This document shows, piece by piece, positions 1 to 8,182 of a stretch of DNA of 37,461 nucleotides. Position 1 is the first letter of the stretch, and each line of letters begins with the position of its first letter. Source of the stretch: a bacterium (GTDB lineage Bacteria > CAIWAD01); contig JAUIFJ010000032.1 of NCBI GenBank assembly GCA_030429345.1, positions 1-37,461 of the forward strand, written 5' to 3'. The notes under the pieces were generated by a model. It saw nothing but the letters and a program-made list of their open reading frames with translations. It ran no database searches and was not told the DNA's origin. The position numbers were made by a program, and so were the translations under genes.

Positions 1-288
1 CCGTGCCTGGCACCGTCCTTGGCACCGTCCCTGGCACCGTCCTTGGCACCGTCCTTGGCACCGTCCTTGGCACCGTGCCTGGCACCGTCCTTGGCACCGT
101 GCCTGGCACCGTCCCTGGCACCGTCCGTGGCATTGTCCCTGGCACCGTCCGTGGCACTGTCCCTGGCACCGTGCCTGGCACCGTCCTTGGCACCGTCCCT
201 GGCACCGTCCCTGGCACCGTCCGTGGCACCGTCCCTGGCACCGTCCCTGGCACCGTCCTTGGCACCGTCCCTGGCACCGTCCTTGGCA
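1..288. repeat. 12-bp tandem repeat (minisatellite), 24 units
   Basis: Twenty-four consecutive 12-bp units of the form CCGTCCYTGGCA, with no indel or phase slip; the array starts at base 1 and so probably continues to the left. Variants are confined to a few positions (CC, CT or TT at the start; C or G at base 5; C, T or G at base 7). Because 12 is a multiple of three and no stop occurs, all six frames are open: plus-strand frames read GTVL/GTVP or APSL, and one minus-strand frame reads (K/R)DGA. Whether it is translated cannot be decided here. On the minus strand an ATG at 292-290 opens the array, but no Shine-Dalgarno sequence precedes it. Confidence 0.97.
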
Positions 289-307
289 CCATACGCAACT
301 CGCGCGC

Positions 308-2521
308 TTACTCTCTCACGAACTGGAATCCACCCTGCAGTCCCAGGCGAAAGACGCGCCCGGGCAGGCGGTAGCGCTCCATTTCCTCGTAGGCCGTGTT
401 GGCCAGGTTCTCCACTGCCAGGCTGAGCTGCCAGTCGCCCAGCCTGCGGGCCAGTTCAATGCCGACGAGCCCGTAGCCTTTCGGGGCGTCGCTGGCATAG
501 AAGCGTACCACATCGGTTCGTGATACGCGCCGCCAGTCGACGCCCGCTTTCCAGGGACCCTTCGACCAGCTTCCCCTGGCATAGAAGCGGTGCTCCGGCT
601 GGTAGGGCAGGGGAAGACCCGTGTCCTCGTTCCGGCTCTCGACCCAGGTGTAGGACAGCTGCCAGCGAAAGGCACCCAGCCTGGCATCCGCTTCCAGCTC
701 GCATCCTCGAATGCGCGCCCGCTGCAGGTTGACGATCTCGAAGACGCTGACATCGTCTGTATCCCGATAATGGATCATGTCCGTGTACTGGTAGCGGAAA
801 AGGGCCAGATCCGCCGAGAGACCGTCCAGGGGTGTCCAGTGGACCCCCGTCTCGAGACTCGTGCTGCGTTCGGCGCGCAGATGCGGATTGGCCACGAAAC
901 TGTAGTCATTGCCGGGAACCGATTTCAGGTAGAGGTCGGCAATCGTCGGAAAGCGGAAAGCGCGGCCGGCGGTCAGGCGCAGGACCCAGTCCCGCAATGG
1001 GCCGGTGCCCGGCAGGCTGAGGCCCAGGCGCGGCGAACCCTGCCACTCCTCATCGCGACCGCTGACCTGATTGCGGTCCAGGCGTGCGCCACTCGTTACT
1101 ACGGGTCCCTGCAGAAAGGCTGGGAGAGGACTGGGCAGGCTCCATTCGTCCTGCGCGAAAAGCGCCGCCGTGGTCGCCGTGTGCTCCCCGTAGAAGATGT
1201 CCAGAGGTCTGCCGTCCACGCGATCCGCCAGCAGGTCCATGCCCAGGCTCAGGTCGTGCGAACGGCCCCAGCGGCGGGAGGCCACGGCGCGCAGCCCGCT
1301 CCTCAGCGCCAGGCTACGTGTATCACGGATGTGCGGGTCATGGTAGACGCTTTCGCTGAGCAGGCCTTCCTGCCAGGCGTTGAGCTGCAGGCGATAGGCC
1401 TGCCCCGTCTTCCTCCACGCCAGGTCCAGGGCCAGGCTGCGCTTGAGTTGGCGGTCATTGAGCCATTCCGGGTGCTGGCTGCTGATGTGCAGGGGCCGTG
1501 CCCGGTTGTCCCAGCGGTGGGGGAAGGCGCGATCCAGGTTCCCGACACGCAGGCCCAGGTCCAGTCGCGAGGCCGATTTCGGATCTGTCACACGAAGCCC
1601 CAGGAGCAGGTTCTGGCCGCGAAAGTCGCTGTTCTGGCGGTGTCCGTTGCTGGCCCGCTGTCCCGCGCTGGCATACCAGCCCAGTTTTTGCCCGCTGTCA
1701 CTCAGGGTCAGCTGCAGGTCTTCCGACAGGTGCGGCCCTTCGCGGAAACGTCGGCTTTCCACCGGGGCGGCCTCGAAGGAGCCGCCCAGGGAAAGACTGA
1801 GCCTGCGCTCCGGAAGCCTGCGCTGTGTCACCAGGTGGATCACGCCTCCCATGGCCGCCGATCCGTAGAGCGCGCTGGCGCTGCCCTTGACGACCTCGAC
1901 CCGCTCGACCAGCGCCATCGGCAGGGAAGACCAGTCGGCCCCCCCGGTGTCCGCACTCAAGGCGGGACGTCCATCGACCAGCAGCAGCACCCGGTTGCCG
2001 ACGCCGCCTCCCAGAAGATTGCTGCTGCCACGGATCGACAGCGAATTCGCCGTCGCGCCGTCGCTGCGCTGCACTCCCACGCCCGGCACGGTCTCCAGCA
2101 GTTTCGTGAGTTCCCGGCCGCGGTGCCGGGGGACTTCCGCCATGCGTCTCACATTGACGCGAGTGCTGGCGTGGCGGGCGGTCTGTTCGCGCAGCTCGGC
2201 GCTGTAGACGAGCTCGCCCGCGTCCAGGGCCAGGGGATGCAGACGGATTTCCAGAGGGGGCGTGTCCGGCCGGCAGGGCAGGGTCCGCTCCCCGAAACCC
2301 AGATGTGTTACACGCAGCCGCAGAAGTGCGTGATCCTCGACATCCAGCCGGAAATGGCCCCGCGCATCGCTGCTGGTGCCCAATGGGCTTTCCAGGACCT
2401 GCAGGTTCGCGCCCTGGATCGGCAGACCCGATTCCGCATGGACGATCCTGCCCTCCAGCACCCATGCGGGAAGGATCCGTACCAGGCCCAACAGGCAGCA
2501 CAGAGCGATCAGACGGATCAT
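308..2521 (-). CDS. TonB-dependent outer-membrane receptor
   Basis: A 737-aa outer-membrane active transporter, probably for a siderophore, cobalamin or similar scarce ligand. An N-terminal signal peptide (about residues 1-20) is followed by a carboxypeptidase-regulatory-like beta-sandwich (about 20-100; [19 protein letters not shown]). The plug domain (about 115-235) carries [21 protein letters not shown] and [17 protein letters not shown]. The rest is a 22-strand type beta-barrel ending in FQFVRE. The appended N-terminal domain is usual in Bacteroidetes-like receptors. It begins 6 bp after the lipoprotein gene stop, so the two are likely one operon with the lipoprotein first. The ligand cannot be read from the sequence; BtuB/colicin-receptor-like members are the closest by feel. 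No ExbB/ExbD/TonB genes lie in the window. Confidence 0.93.
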   Translation of the reverse strand: MIRLIALCCLLGLVRILPAWVLEGRIVHAESGLPIQGANLQVLESPLGTSSDARGHFRLDVEDHALLRLRVTHLGFGERTLPCRPDTPPLEIRLHPLALDAGELVYSAELREQTARHASTRVNVRRMAEVPRHRGRELTKLLETVPGVGVQRSDGATANSLSIRGSSNLLGGGVGNRVLLLVDGRPALSADTGGADWSSLPMALVERVEVVKGSASALYGSAAMGGVIHLVTQRRLPERRLSLSLGGSFEAAPVESRRFREGPHLSEDLQLTLSDSGQKLGWYASAGQRASNGHRQNSDFRGQNLLLGLRVTDPKSASRLDLGLRVGNLDRAFPHRWDNRARPLHISSQHPEWLNDRQLKRSLALDLAWRKTGQAYRLQLNAWQEGLLSESVYHDPHIRDTRSLALRSGLRAVASRRWGRSHDLSLGMDLLADRVDGRPLDIFYGEHTATTAALFAQDEWSLPSPLPAFLQGPVVTSGARLDRNQVSGRDEEWQGSPRLGLSLPGTGPLRDWVLRLTAGRAFRFPTIADLYLKSVPGNDYSFVANPHLRAERSTSLETGVHWTPLDGLSADLALFRYQYTDMIHYRDTDDVSVFEIVNLQRARIRGCELEADARLGAFRWQLSYTWVESRNEDTGLPLPYQPEHRFYARGSWSKGPWKAGVDWRRVSRTDVVRFYASDAPKGYGLVGIELARRLGDWQLSLAVENLANTAYEEMERYRLPGRVFRLGLQGGFQFVRE

Positions 2522-2527
2522 GGGGAC

Positions 2528-3388
2528 TTATTCCTGCGGGCGGCAGGAAATCACGATTCCTTCCAGGTCCGGGTAGGCCGGTGTGCGTGAGACGCCCTGC
2601 AGCATGGGCTCGCCTTCCGACCAGTTCCAGCCATATCCGCCGTAGAAGTCGGCGGCAGGGTCGGCGAAGTCATAGGGATAGCCGTAGACGGCAATGAAGG
2701 CGTTGTAGTGGAGCTCTTCGCTTTCGACTTCCAGGACGAAGCCCGGCTCTTCTTCCGTGACAGCGACAAAACGCTGCGGCATGCTGGGCAGGGCCGGGTC
2801 GCCGGAGCTCATCAGCAGGACGTAGACACCGCTGGCGTAGCCGGTCGGCCAGTCGCCGGGGAACTCGACGCTGCCGGTGACATGCACGGTCCAGGGATCG
2901 ATCTCGCCCACCGGAATCAGGCCCAGGTCCGCCTGCAGGTCCAGTTGCAGGTCTTGTCCGGCCTGGATCGTGATCGTCTCCGGCAGTGTGTCCCCCTGGG
3001 CGATGGCGGCGCCGTGCATGCCGAGCACCGGTTCATCCAGCCCCAGGGTTCCGCCATTGCGCCAGCCGACCACCAGGCTGGAGTAGTCGCCGGGACTGAT
3101 CGCCTCGATGCTCCAGTCGATGCTGTGAGACAGGGCCGTCGGCGTCTCGCTGAGCAGGGCCTCCGTATGGAAGTCCGGCGGGCCGCCCGGAGCCAGGGAC
3201 ATGGCCACGTCCGTGTTCCAATGGGAAAAGAGCGAAATCTGGATCTCGCCTTCCAGGGGCCAGGGGCCTTCCAGTTCCAGGGTGCCGGAAAGGCGGCCCA
3301 GGCTGTCGACGGTATCCTCGGAATCTTCTTCACAGGCGGTCAGCAGTAGCAGGGCCGACAGGGCGGCCAGGGGCAGAAGGGATTTCAT
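2528..3388 (-). CDS. Lipoprotein co-transcribed with the TonB receptor
   Basis: A 286-aa predicted lipoprotein of unknown function. A type II signal peptide ends in the lipobox LLLLTAC, with the lipidated Cys at about residue 19 followed by EEDSED, an acidic linker. The body looks like two related beta-rich halves: LSGTLELEGPWPLEGEI near residue 33 and VHVTGSVEFPGDWPTGY near residue 168 both open a strand-rich segment, suggesting an internal duplication. The minus strand has GGAGAA about 8 nt before the ATG. It is the first gene of a two-gene unit with the TonB receptor (6-bp gap), so it may be a surface or periplasmic partner that binds the same ligand. I do not recognise a named family. Confidence 0.85.
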   Translation of the reverse strand: MKSLLPLAALSALLLLTACEEDSEDTVDSLGRLSGTLELEGPWPLEGEIQISLFSHWNTDVAMSLAPGGPPDFHTEALLSETPTALSHSIDWSIEAISPGDYSSLVVGWRNGGTLGLDEPVLGMHGAAIAQGDTLPETITIQAGQDLQLDLQADLGLIPVGEIDPWTVHVTGSVEFPGDWPTGYASGVYVLLMSSGDPALPSMPQRFVAVTEEEPGFVLEVESEELHYNAFIAVYGYPYDFADPAADFYGGYGWNWSEGEPMLQGVSRTPAYPDLEGIVISCRPQE

Positions 3389-3461
3389 GGGGTTCTCCAG
3401 TTGACCGCAGAAAGTTCTGCCCGGCCCACTGGAGAAGTGTCAGCGGATTGTGTCGTGTGTC

Positions 3462-3500
3462 TAAGGAAAAGAAAACGGGCGCTGCCCGAAGGCAGCGCCC
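3462..3500 (-). terminator. Rho-independent terminator after the cytochrome gene
   Basis: A perfect 10-bp stem (GGGCGCTGCC at 3477-3486, loop CGAA, GGCAGCGCCC at 3491-3500) is followed on the minus strand by GTTTTCTTTTCC. It lies 26 bp past the stop of the nine-heme cytochrome gene and separates it from the lipoprotein/TonB receptor unit, which therefore needs its own promoter in the remaining space up to 3389. Confidence 0.9.
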
Positions 3501-3525
3501 GCCGGTACACTCTGTCTCCTGAAGC

Positions 3526-4986
3526 CTAGGGAAGGTTGTTCAGGTAGTCGATCGCGTTCTCGAGCAGATCCGTGGCATAGGTCGGATTGTGGATGCCGTG
3601 GCTTCCATCATTTTCGACGAATGCAAGCGCGTAGATGGCCTTGCGCTGATCAGGCGTGGTTGCAGTCGCCGAATAGACGCTGTCCGCGGGTACGCCCTGG
3701 GCATCCAGCGCGGCATAGAGGTCTGCAATCAGGCCGTCCATGGTGTCGGAGAATCCGCCAATGTTGAAGTCCGTCGCGCCGGCATGGCAGCCCGTGCAGG
3801 CGGCCACAGTAACTTCGTTGTTGTGCAGACGGTGACCATCGCCATTGTCATCCGTCACGGCCATGTGGCAGCTGATGCAGTTCAGGCCGAAGGTGGTGAA
3901 ATGACCATGGTCACGCTCGTAGGTGTAGCCTTCGATCTCATAGCTGCCGTCGCCCAGGTTCATGTCTGCCTGGTTGCTGTGATGCGGACCGAAATGGTTG
4001 GAACCGTTCTCGATCTGTCCCAGCACATTGTCCACATCGCGGCGAGCGTGGTGGCACTGGGCGCAAAGCTGGGAATTGCCATTGCCCGTGTAAGTGCGGC
4101 CCTCGTTCGCATCATAGAGCACCGTGTAGTCCGCCAGAGTGCGAAGCTGTGCCGGATGGGTATTGTTGTGAGGATCGTGACAGGTTACGCATCCGATCAG
4201 GCTCAGGTTTTCAAGCGAACCCGGGTCGGTCATGCCGGCCCAGTCGGGATCGTTGGCGGCAATGAAGCCTTCCGAAGTGTGGCACTGCCAGCAGTAGGTG
4301 CGGTCAAAGTAGTCCGTGAACTCCTCGATGACCTGGTTGTGGGTCTCCAGGTAGGAGCCGTGACCGGATTCGGTCCATTCCTCGATCTGGTCGTGGTGGC
4401 AGCTGCCGCAGATCGCGGTGTACTCGCCGTCCACTTCGCGGGTCGAGAAGGACAGTTCCGGGTAGTGATTGTAGATGGTGGGGCCCATGTTGCCGTGGCA
4501 GGCTTCGCACTGCACGCCTTCCAGAGCCGCCATGCGGGCCATGGCTTCCTCGGAGTCATCGCCGAAGTAGTCGTCATAGCCGTCCAGGTTGGGACCAGGG
4601 GTCGTGACTTCGGTGTCGCCGAAGTTGACCGGGGCGTCCCAGCCCGTGGTGTGGCACTGCAGGCAGTAGGGGTCGTCGGCGCTGCCGGCATCCACCAGTG
4701 ACTGCAGGGCATGGGCGTGACCCGTTTCCATCCACTCGTGCACCGTTTCTTCGTGGCAACCGCCGCAGCTGACGGCATTGTCGCCCACATAGGTGAAGGC
4801 GGGATAGCCTTCGCCGGCAGGTCCCTGGGGACCTTCGGGACCCTGGGGGCCTTCGGGACCGGCGGGTCCGACCGCGCCGTCAGAGCCGTCGAGACCGTTT
4901 GCACCGTCCGCACCGTCGTCCGCGCAGCCCACCATCAGCATGGGAACGGCACAGGCGAGAAGTCCGATCAGTTTCAGTCGCTTCAT
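3526..4986 (-). CDS. Nine-heme c-type cytochrome lipoprotein with collagen-like stalk
   Basis: A 486-aa multiheme cytochrome c. Nine CXXCH heme-binding motifs are visible in order: CGGCH, CLQCH, CEACH, CGSCH, CWQCH, CVTCH, CAQCH, CISCH and CTGCH. Several are followed by EW-x-x-(S/T)GH elements typical of cytochrome c554-like proteins, where distal His can ligate heme. The N-terminus is a lipoprotein signal ending LMVGC (Cys21). Residues 25-60 are twelve Gly-X-Y triplets (GPAGPEGPQGPEGPQGPAG within them), a collagen-like spacer between the lipid anchor and the heme domain. The ATG at 4986 was chosen because GAGG lies 8 nt upstream; the in-frame GTG at 4995 overlaps that ribosome site. Likely an extracytoplasmic electron carrier or reductase. 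Redox partner unknown; a terminator follows. Confidence 0.93.
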   Translation of the reverse strand: MKRLKLIGLLACAVPMLMVGCADDGADGANGLDGSDGAVGPAGPEGPQGPEGPQGPAGEGYPAFTYVGDNAVSCGGCHEETVHEWMETGHAHALQSLVDAGSADDPYCLQCHTTGWDAPVNFGDTEVTTPGPNLDGYDDYFGDDSEEAMARMAALEGVQCEACHGNMGPTIYNHYPELSFSTREVDGEYTAICGSCHHDQIEEWTESGHGSYLETHNQVIEEFTDYFDRTYCWQCHTSEGFIAANDPDWAGMTDPGSLENLSLIGCVTCHDPHNNTHPAQLRTLADYTVLYDANEGRTYTGNGNSQLCAQCHHARRDVDNVLGQIENGSNHFGPHHSNQADMNLGDGSYEIEGYTYERDHGHFTTFGLNCISCHMAVTDDNGDGHRLHNNEVTVAACTGCHAGATDFNIGGFSDTMDGLIADLYAALDAQGVPADSVYSATATTPDQRKAIYALAFVENDGSHGIHNPTYATDLLENAIDYLNNLP

Positions 4987-5349
4987 CGTACACACCTCTT
5001 AAAATTCCATGCCCTGTGGCATGCGAGTCGTTCAGCAGGCCACTGAGGCCCGTCTGACATTTAGGTTACAATTGTTTTCAGCTTTGCGCATGACCTGTGT
5101 CAACTTTCGGCCTTTGTCGACGAAATATCTCTTTTTTGTCGTACATCAATCCGGAAGTCTGGCAGGGCGCGATGTGCGAATCGTGTTCGGGACTCTTCTG
5201 ACAGCTCAGGCAATCCACTGGCACCATCCGTCACTCCATAAGTTATCGACATTCTGAAGACAATCTCAAGACTTTGTCGAGGCATATGGGTTGTCTGATG
5301 AAGATTTCTGGCAATAATTTTGCTTGTCGGAACGGGAAAAGGCAGAATA
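4987..5349. promoter_or_regulatory. Divergent intergenic region between cytochrome and yraN
   Basis: This 363-bp stretch is clearly A+T-richer than the flanking genes and has no convincing gene. It must hold the promoters of both the cytochrome (minus) and yraN (plus). The hexamer TTGTCG recurs four times on the plus strand (within 5113-5120, 5135-5141, 5273-5280 and 5324-5330), three of them as TTTGTCG, possibly repeated regulator sites or just AT-rich drift. Confidence 0.5.
5291..5320 (+). promoter_or_regulatory. Candidate sigma70-type promoter for yraN
   Basis: TTGTCT at 5291-5296 and TAATTT at 5315-5320 are separated by 18 bp, about 30 bp ahead of the chosen yraN start. This is a pattern match only. 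Confidence 0.35.
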
Positions 5350-5793
5350 ATGTCAGGAATGGCAAATGAAGAGAGAGATCGACGGATTCTGGGGCGCCGG
5401 GTCCAGGGTTTGTATGCGGAAGATCTGGCTCTGGAATGGCTGATCGCCCAAGGTTATCAGCTTCTCAAACGTAATCTGAGGCAGCCTCGAATCGGGGAAG
5501 TGGATCTGGTTCTGCTCAGGAAAGACTTGCTGCACGTCGTGGAAGTCAAATCCATTGGTCCCAATGTACGGAATCGCAAGGCCGACCCTCTTCTATATAT
5601 AAGCCAGTCCCAGCTGAAGCGCATGCTGCGCGTGCTCGACCTCTGGTTTGCCCGCTGCGGAGTGCTGGCCGCACTACCAGAGTGGAGTGGTTTGTCCATT
5701 GATGTCGTGACAGTGGACCAGCGTCACCGTCCGCCGCGGATTCGTCACTTCGAAAACGTCCTGCCGCCGGAGATCGGTCTTCCCGGATTCTAG
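5350..5793 (+). CDS. yraN: YraN/UPF0102 family predicted endonuclease
   Basis: A 147-aa protein of the YraN (UPF0102) family, related in fold to archaeal Holliday-junction resolvases and restriction-type endonucleases. The catalytic PD-(D/E)XK-like core is visible: GxxAExLALEWLIAQGY near the N-terminus, then RIGEVDLV and VVEVKS, giving the acidic residues and the Lys of the active site. The start at 5350 has AAAAGG about 8 nt upstream; a second in-frame Met at 5359 is possible and an upstream TTG at 5320 is unlikely. It is 97 bp ahead of comEC in the same direction. The family's cellular role is not well established; a part in DNA processing fits the neighbour. Confidence 0.9.
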   Translation: MSGMANEERDRRILGRRVQGLYAEDLALEWLIAQGYQLLKRNLRQPRIGEVDLVLLRKDLLHVVEVKSIGPNVRNRKADPLLYISQSQLKRMLRVLDLWFARCGVLAALPEWSGLSIDVVTVDQRHRPPRIRHFENVLPPEIGLPGF

Positions 5794-5890
5794 AACTCGA
5801 TTCTGATCCTGCACAAATCCGCATTCCCCGGCGCGCAAGAGTCGATGCCAGGGCGTTTCGGGACGGCATCCCCTTTGCCCTACAGCGGGC

Positions 5891-8182
5891 ATGCATCCCA
5901 TCGGCGACACACCCTTCATGCGACGCTTTCTTCCCCTGCTGCTGGCGGCCTGGGGACTGCAGGCACTCTTTCCCACACAATTCGGGAACCGGGCCTTGCC
6001 TGCCGCATGCGTACTCCTTTTGTGGCTATGCCTGGGGTTGCGTTTTCCGGCAGGAGCCGGGATCCTGGGACTCCTGGCTCTTCTGATGCTGACTTCTTCG
6101 CCCGCCCGCCAGCAGTTGCCGCCTGCGGGCGTGGTGGAATTCCTGCAGGTCCTGGGAGCGGATTCCCGAGGGCGGGTGTTCTACAGGCGATGGCTGCCTG
6201 CGGGCGGCAACAGCTTGCGGCCCGGGGGACGCCTGTTGGGGCGGGAGCTGCTCCCAGCAACAGCTGGAGAACTGCTCCGATGCCGACGCGCCGACGGGCA
6301 GGCCCTGTTTTTTGCACCCAAGGCACGGAACAATCCCGCGGGATTCTCCGAGCAGCGATGGCTCGAGTCCCTGTCCTGTGTCGCGCGGATCCCTTCAGGC
6401 AGAACTGTCTGTGAGACAAGCGGGCGCAGGGTCCCGCTGCTCCTGCAGGACCGGATCTGGAGCTGGCGCCAAGGCCTGCTGCGAAAAGCGGGCGAGCATC
6501 TGGGGCGGGGGCTGCATCCGGCCACCGCGGCATTCCTGGGAGCGACGCTCCTGGGACAGCGCGCGGAGGGCGACGGGGAGCGTCGCCTGGTCTGGCAAGA
6601 GGGTGGACTGGCGCACCTGCTGGCCCTCAGCGGCCTGCATGTAGCGCTGCTGGTTCTCGTGGCCCGCAGCGTGCTGGATCTTTTTCCTCTCCCGCATCTG
6701 ACACGATCGCTTCTACTGATGATGCTTCTGGGGGCCTGGCTGCTGCTGGTCGGCGCGCCGGCTTCGGCCTTGAGGGCCGTGGCGATGGCCTGGCTGCTGT
6801 TGCTGGGTCGAAGCCTGGAGCGACCGACCGACGCCATGCACAGCCTGTTGCTGGTCTTCTCGCTGAATCTCCTGCTGGCTCCCCATTCCCTGCTGCAACC
6901 AGGGTTCCAATTGTCTTACGCCGCCGTGGCCTCGCTCTTGCTCGGAGCTTCGGGGAATCGGACTGCAGGTGCCCTTGGCTGGCTCGCACTCAGTCTCAGG
7001 ACCAGCCTGCTGGTCAGCTTCGCCACCGCCGGACTGCTGCTGCATCACTTCCACTTCCTGGCACTGGGAGGCATTCTGCTCAACCTGGCGGCCATTCCAC
7101 TGTGCGCGCTCGTGCTCTGTACTGCCCTGCTGCGACTGTTGGTGCCGCTTCCCATGGATCCGCTGGCCGCCCTGCTGGATGCGGGCAGTTTCCTGCTGGA
7201 CGCCATGGCCCTGGCAGGATCCACCTTCGGCGGGCGTATTACACCGTCCCTGTCACCGGGGATCGCCCTTTCCCTCACTCCGCTGGCACTGCTCTGGCTG
7301 GCGCGCAAGCGTATCCTGCCGGCCGTAAGACCCCCGCTGCTGCTTGCCCTGCTGGTCCTGGTTCCCGTCGCCCTCGAAGCCGGGCAACGACTGAGATCCA
7401 GGGGGCAGGTCGAGATCCTGGCCCTGGATGTGGGACAGGGGGATGCGACCCTTCTACGCCTGAAGGGGGCCGCGCTCCTCATTGACGCGGGGGCGCGCGG
7501 CTTCGGCAGGGACGCCGGGCGGGACATGCTGCCGCTTCTGCGTCGACTCTGCCCGAGGGGGCTGGACGCTCTGGTCCTGACACACCCGGATGCGGACCAT
7601 CTGGGGGGTGCGCCGGCGCTCCTGCGGGGCCTCCCCGTTCGCGCGGTCTACAACAACGGAGAATGGCGGGACAATCAGCTGAATCGTGAGCTGAAACAGC
7701 TCTGTGATTCCTTGGCACTTCCGGTCCGGCCGCTCTACGCGGGGGAGCTTCTCTGGAAGGACGCAGGGCTGCGTCTTCAGGTCCTGGGCCCTCCCGAGGA
7801 AGGGCTTCCTTCCGGAAACGAGCGGAGCGTGATCCTTCGCCTGCAACACGAAAGCGCGGTGGCCCTGCTCTGCGGTGACGCCGGCTTTCCCGCCGAGGCC
7901 TGGCTGGAGAACTGGGGAGACTGGCTGCGTGCGGATCTGCTCAAGCTGGGGCACCATGGCAGCGCCCACAGCTCATCCACATCCTTTCTGGATGCGGTCG
8001 ACGCGAGGCAGGCTTTCTACAGCTGTGATCGAAGGAATCGCTACGGGCACCCCGCCGCGGAAGCCCTGCAACGCTGTGATCGCCAATCGATTCCCGTGCA
8101 TGGGACGGATCACGAGGGCGCGCTCTGGTATCGCTCGACAGGTCATCAATGGAAACTGCTGAACTGGAGGAAAGGGGAATGA
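5891..8182 (+). CDS. comEC: ComEC/Rec2 DNA-uptake channel with metallo-beta-lactamase domain
   Basis: A 763-aa inner-membrane protein that in competent bacteria forms the channel for single-stranded DNA import. All three usual parts are present: an N-terminal membrane and OB-like segment (about 1-180), the competence domain with LLALSGLHVALL (about 243-254) and multiple membrane helices to about residue 495, and a C-terminal metallo-beta-lactamase-like domain with LDVGQGDATLL, HPDADHLGG (565-573), LLCGDA and GHHGSAHSS. Length matches the family. The start at 5891 has no strong ribosome site; ATG at 5918 (MRRFLPLLL) is an alternative. The 3' end overlaps the next gene by ATGA. No other competence gene lies in the window, so natural transformation is possible but unproven. 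Confidence 0.95.
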   Translation: MHPIGDTPFMRRFLPLLLAAWGLQALFPTQFGNRALPAACVLLLWLCLGLRFPAGAGILGLLALLMLTSSPARQQLPPAGVVEFLQVLGADSRGRVFYRRWLPAGGNSLRPGGRLLGRELLPATAGELLRCRRADGQALFFAPKARNNPAGFSEQRWLESLSCVARIPSGRTVCETSGRRVPLLLQDRIWSWRQGLLRKAGEHLGRGLHPATAAFLGATLLGQRAEGDGERRLVWQEGGLAHLLALSGLHVALLVLVARSVLDLFPLPHLTRSLLLMMLLGAWLLLVGAPASALRAVAMAWLLLLGRSLERPTDAMHSLLLVFSLNLLLAPHSLLQPGFQLSYAAVASLLLGASGNRTAGALGWLALSLRTSLLVSFATAGLLLHHFHFLALGGILLNLAAIPLCALVLCTALLRLLVPLPMDPLAALLDAGSFLLDAMALAGSTFGGRITPSLSPGIALSLTPLALLWLARKRILPAVRPPLLLALLVLVPVALEAGQRLRSRGQVEILALDVGQGDATLLRLKGAALLIDAGARGFGRDAGRDMLPLLRRLCPRGLDALVLTHPDADHLGGAPALLRGLPVRAVYNNGEWRDNQLNRELKQLCDSLALPVRPLYAGELLWKDAGLRLQVLGPPEEGLPSGNERSVILRLQHESAVALLCGDAGFPAEAWLENWGDWLRADLLKLGHHGSAHSSSTSFLDAVDARQAFYSCDRRNRYGHPAAEALQRCDRQSIPVHGTDHEGALWYRSTGHQWKLLNWRKGE

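Noticed and set aside
3-426. Plus-strand frames of GTVL/GTVP or APSL repeats starting in the minisatellite
   Set aside because: All six frames are open because of the 12-bp period; no start signal is inside the window, so none was called as a gene.
590-2590. Plus-strand open frame (666 codons) opposite the TonB receptor
   Set aside because: Ala/Gln/Arg-rich shadow of a recognised receptor gene; no ribosome site or motif.
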